A stretch of 64,000 nt of DNA from the NCBI GenBank assembly GCA_037013495.1, contig CM072809.1, forward strand, positions 14,708,501-14,772,500, in the 5' to 3' direction. The notes below the pieces were generated by a model, which was given only the letters and a program-made list of their open reading frames with translations, was not told the DNA's origin and searched no databases. This DNA is from Hippophae tibetana (Eukaryota; Streptophyta; Magnoliopsida; Rosales; Elaeagnaceae). Below are positions 62,298 to 64,000 of this stretch, piece after piece (positions within the stretch are counted from its first letter, which is position 1; each line of letters opens with the position of its first letter). A program made the position numbers and the translations under genes.

Positions 62298-62311
62298 GTG
62301 CTGAAAGAGAG

Positions 62312-62822
62312 TGTTGAAAATCAACACCAACATAATAAATGAAGTGGTTGAAGGATGTAGAAAAATAAATGGAGTAGTTTAGGGATGTAGAAAAATAAAT
62401 GGAGTAGTTGAAGGATGTAGAGAAATAAATGGAGTAGTTGAAGGATGTAGAGAAATAAATGAAATGATTGAATGATGAATAAATAGGGTGGTTGAAGGTG
62501 GTAGAAAAGAGAAGTGTGTAGATAATATTTGTGTGGCTAGAATAATTTCTTAATTTTATATTTATGTAGTGTAGATTGAATGGTAAGGACTATAAATAGC
62601 TTACATTGCATTTGGTTAAATCATTCTATCAAAAACAAAAAGTCTTTGTATTCTTAGTTTGAGTGTGAGTCAAGAGTTTTCTCTTTGAGTGTTTGTATTT
62701 CTCTTCAATTTGTGAGTTGCTTTTGAAATGTGTTATAGTGGGTATAATACAAGTAGTTTATTTACTTGTTTGGATATAATATTAGTAAATTTAGAGTTGT
62801 GTATTCTAAATTTTATTCAACA
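62312..62822 (+). repeat. 3' LTR of element C
   Basis: 511 bp. It is longer than the 5' copy because a 30-bp unit is repeated in it (62339-62470). The remainder aligns along its length with scattered substitutions. Confidence 0.85.
62339..62470 (+). repeat. 30-bp minisatellite in the 3' LTR of element C
   Basis: About four units of TTGAAGGATGTAGAGAAATA (30-bp period) are present where the 5' LTR has one to two. This explains the 88-bp length difference of the LTRs. Confidence 0.85.
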
Positions 62823-63010
62823 AATACATCATTCTTTTAGATCCTCTAACCATTGTTCAATGAAATGGGTTTTTGGATGAAATGGTGCTACCAATGAAAA
62901 GGGTTTTTCAAATGTTCCTATTTCTTTTTTGGATATAGCTCTTGCTAAGGAATCCATTTTGAACTGTAGTTCTAGATGAGTTAATGAAATTCATATGTTT
63001 TGGAGGAAAA

Positions 63011-64000
63011 AAACTTAGGTATAATAGTTATAATTTTTCAAAGAAAATATATATTTTTCGTATAACAGTAAAATTTAAAGTACAAATAACAACCCAAATA
63101 TTAACATATCATTAAAGGTGAGAGAAACACCCTAAGCTGTTAAATAATTTATTGTTAGAAGATTAATAATATTATTATGTAATGAATAGTTAAATATATA
63201 TATATATTTTATCATTAAACTTTATAATAATAACTTTAAACCAATTGAGAATTTCTCGCCGTAAGCATAGGGTTTAAGGGTGTGTGTAATTTGGTTAGAT
63301 ATTTTTTAAATTATTTTACTAGATGATCTTATATTAGTAATTTTATAAAACTTAAAATCTTAACCAATTTATAATCTCTTTCTAAAAAATCAATATTAAA
63401 GCCTATCTCTAAGATTAATTTGAGGGAACTTGATTTAACGATTTTAGACGTATAATCATAATATGATGTAGAAGTAAAAAAGAAAAAGAACATATTATAT
63501 AATTTAACTTAAATGTTATTTTCATCACATATTTTATTTATTTAATCTCTTATAGCTAAGAAGAGATAAGATGATTTTAGTATGGATTATGTAAATATAT
63601 AATTATGATCGTCTTTAAAATTAATCATTAAAAAATTATTATAAAAAAATTAAAGAAATTAAAATGCACTAAATATTTTAACAAACATCATATAAAACTA
63701 AGTATCCAAGTAAAATCTTATATTATCATTGTAAATATATAAACATATAATCTATATAATAATGTAAAAAAATTATTAATTTATTGATAATAAAATATAA
63801 TAATAAATACCATGATTAAATTGACTATTTAAACTCTTATAATGATAAGAAATTAATATAAATTTACAAGTCATTTTTTATAGATTTCAGTTTTCAAAGC
63901 ATTATAAATATATAAATTAATTTATAAGAATTAATAAAATATTCATAAAATAATTATTATTTATCATAATTGTTAATGTTTAAAATTATAATTATAATAT
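63011..64000. other. AT-rich intergenic DNA
   Basis: No coding or repeat feature is supported apart from short (TA)n runs near 63194-63208. Confidence 0.55.

Larger units (their letters stand above)
59400..62822 (+). mobile_element. Element C: chimeric, non-autonomous copia element with captured host genes
   Basis: Direct LTRs 59400-59822 (423 bp) and 62312-62822 (511 bp) share most of their sequence. Both end in TCAACA, and the 3' copy begins TGTTGAAAATCAACA. A Met-tRNA-like primer site (TTAGTATCAGAGTG) follows the 5' LTR. Inside: a decayed copia-type gag with CCHC knuckle, then pieces of three host genes, then a 10-codon RT scrap directly before the 3' LTR. No protease, integrase or full RT is present, so any movement needed helpers. 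No clear 5-bp duplication flanks it (AAGAT and AATAC). Interruption of the LINE RNase H marks the insertion. Confidence 0.85.
58286..63010 (+). mobile_element. Second L1-like LINE relic, split by element C
   Basis: Plus-strand L1 sequence starts with MFKLPKYFLQEAHVYNDEV (C-terminal RT) at 58289, then KGQGGLGFKDLEIFNLALLA (58417-58476). The zinc-binding region follows (GKFSVKS, IPSKIKLFVWKAMN), and an RNase H domain (VWKLNCDASFYKG near 59115, VVVRESFGK, VETDAKKI near 59320). It breaks at about 59399, where element C begins. Beyond 62822, sequence such as FLDIALAKES (about 62930) looks like the C-terminal tail. Many stops are present, and the 5' part of the LINE is missing. Confidence 0.75.

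Overview
This is plant nuclear DNA, almost certainly from a eudicot. Genes are split by AT-rich introns with GT-AG borders, families are plant-type (RR-TZF zinc finger, plant PI-PLC, PDX1, class I small heat-shock protein, FAD3-type desaturase), and long AT-rich spacers hold decayed LTR and LINE retrotransposons. I cannot fix the species.

Five host genes look intact, all on the minus strand: an ankyrin plus RR-TZF CCCH zinc-finger protein (18033-19949), a nine-exon phosphoinositide-specific phospholipase C (29378-32439), intronless PDX1 for vitamin B6 synthesis (35714-36646), a six-exon GT90 (Rumi/POGLUT-like) glycosyltransferase (38005-40961) and an intronless class I small heat-shock protein (54309-54782). 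Joining the PLC and GT90 exons at visible splice sites gives uninterrupted frames of 577 and 494 codons.

Broken host genes are also present. 3904-11461 is a dead ER-type omega-3 desaturase (FAD3) carrying frameshifts, stops and three separate insertions: a 5.2-kb copia element, a 323-bp TRIM and a SINE-like unit, each with perfect target-site duplications. A 40-codon patatin-like phospholipase fragment lies at 15043-15163, and a 3' stub of a second PLC lies just upstream of the live PLC.

Mobile DNA: copia A (5189-10403, LTRs differ at 1 of 153 positions), a Ty3/gypsy relic of Tat type (about 24540-28150), and copia B (46498-52282) nested in an L1-like LINE. Copia B is killed purely by G>A or C>T changes. 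A second LINE (58286 to about 63010) is interrupted by copia-like element C (59400-62822).

Element C is the most unusual object. Between a decayed gag and a 10-codon RT scrap it carries pieces of three host genes: a GYF-domain-type protein, a trihelix transcription factor including its start codon, and the third RRM of an RBP45/47-like protein. All are on one strand and in the reading frame of the gag C-terminus. This resembles the maize Bs1 class of gene-transducing retroelements. The three genes have no obvious joint function; they look like passengers.
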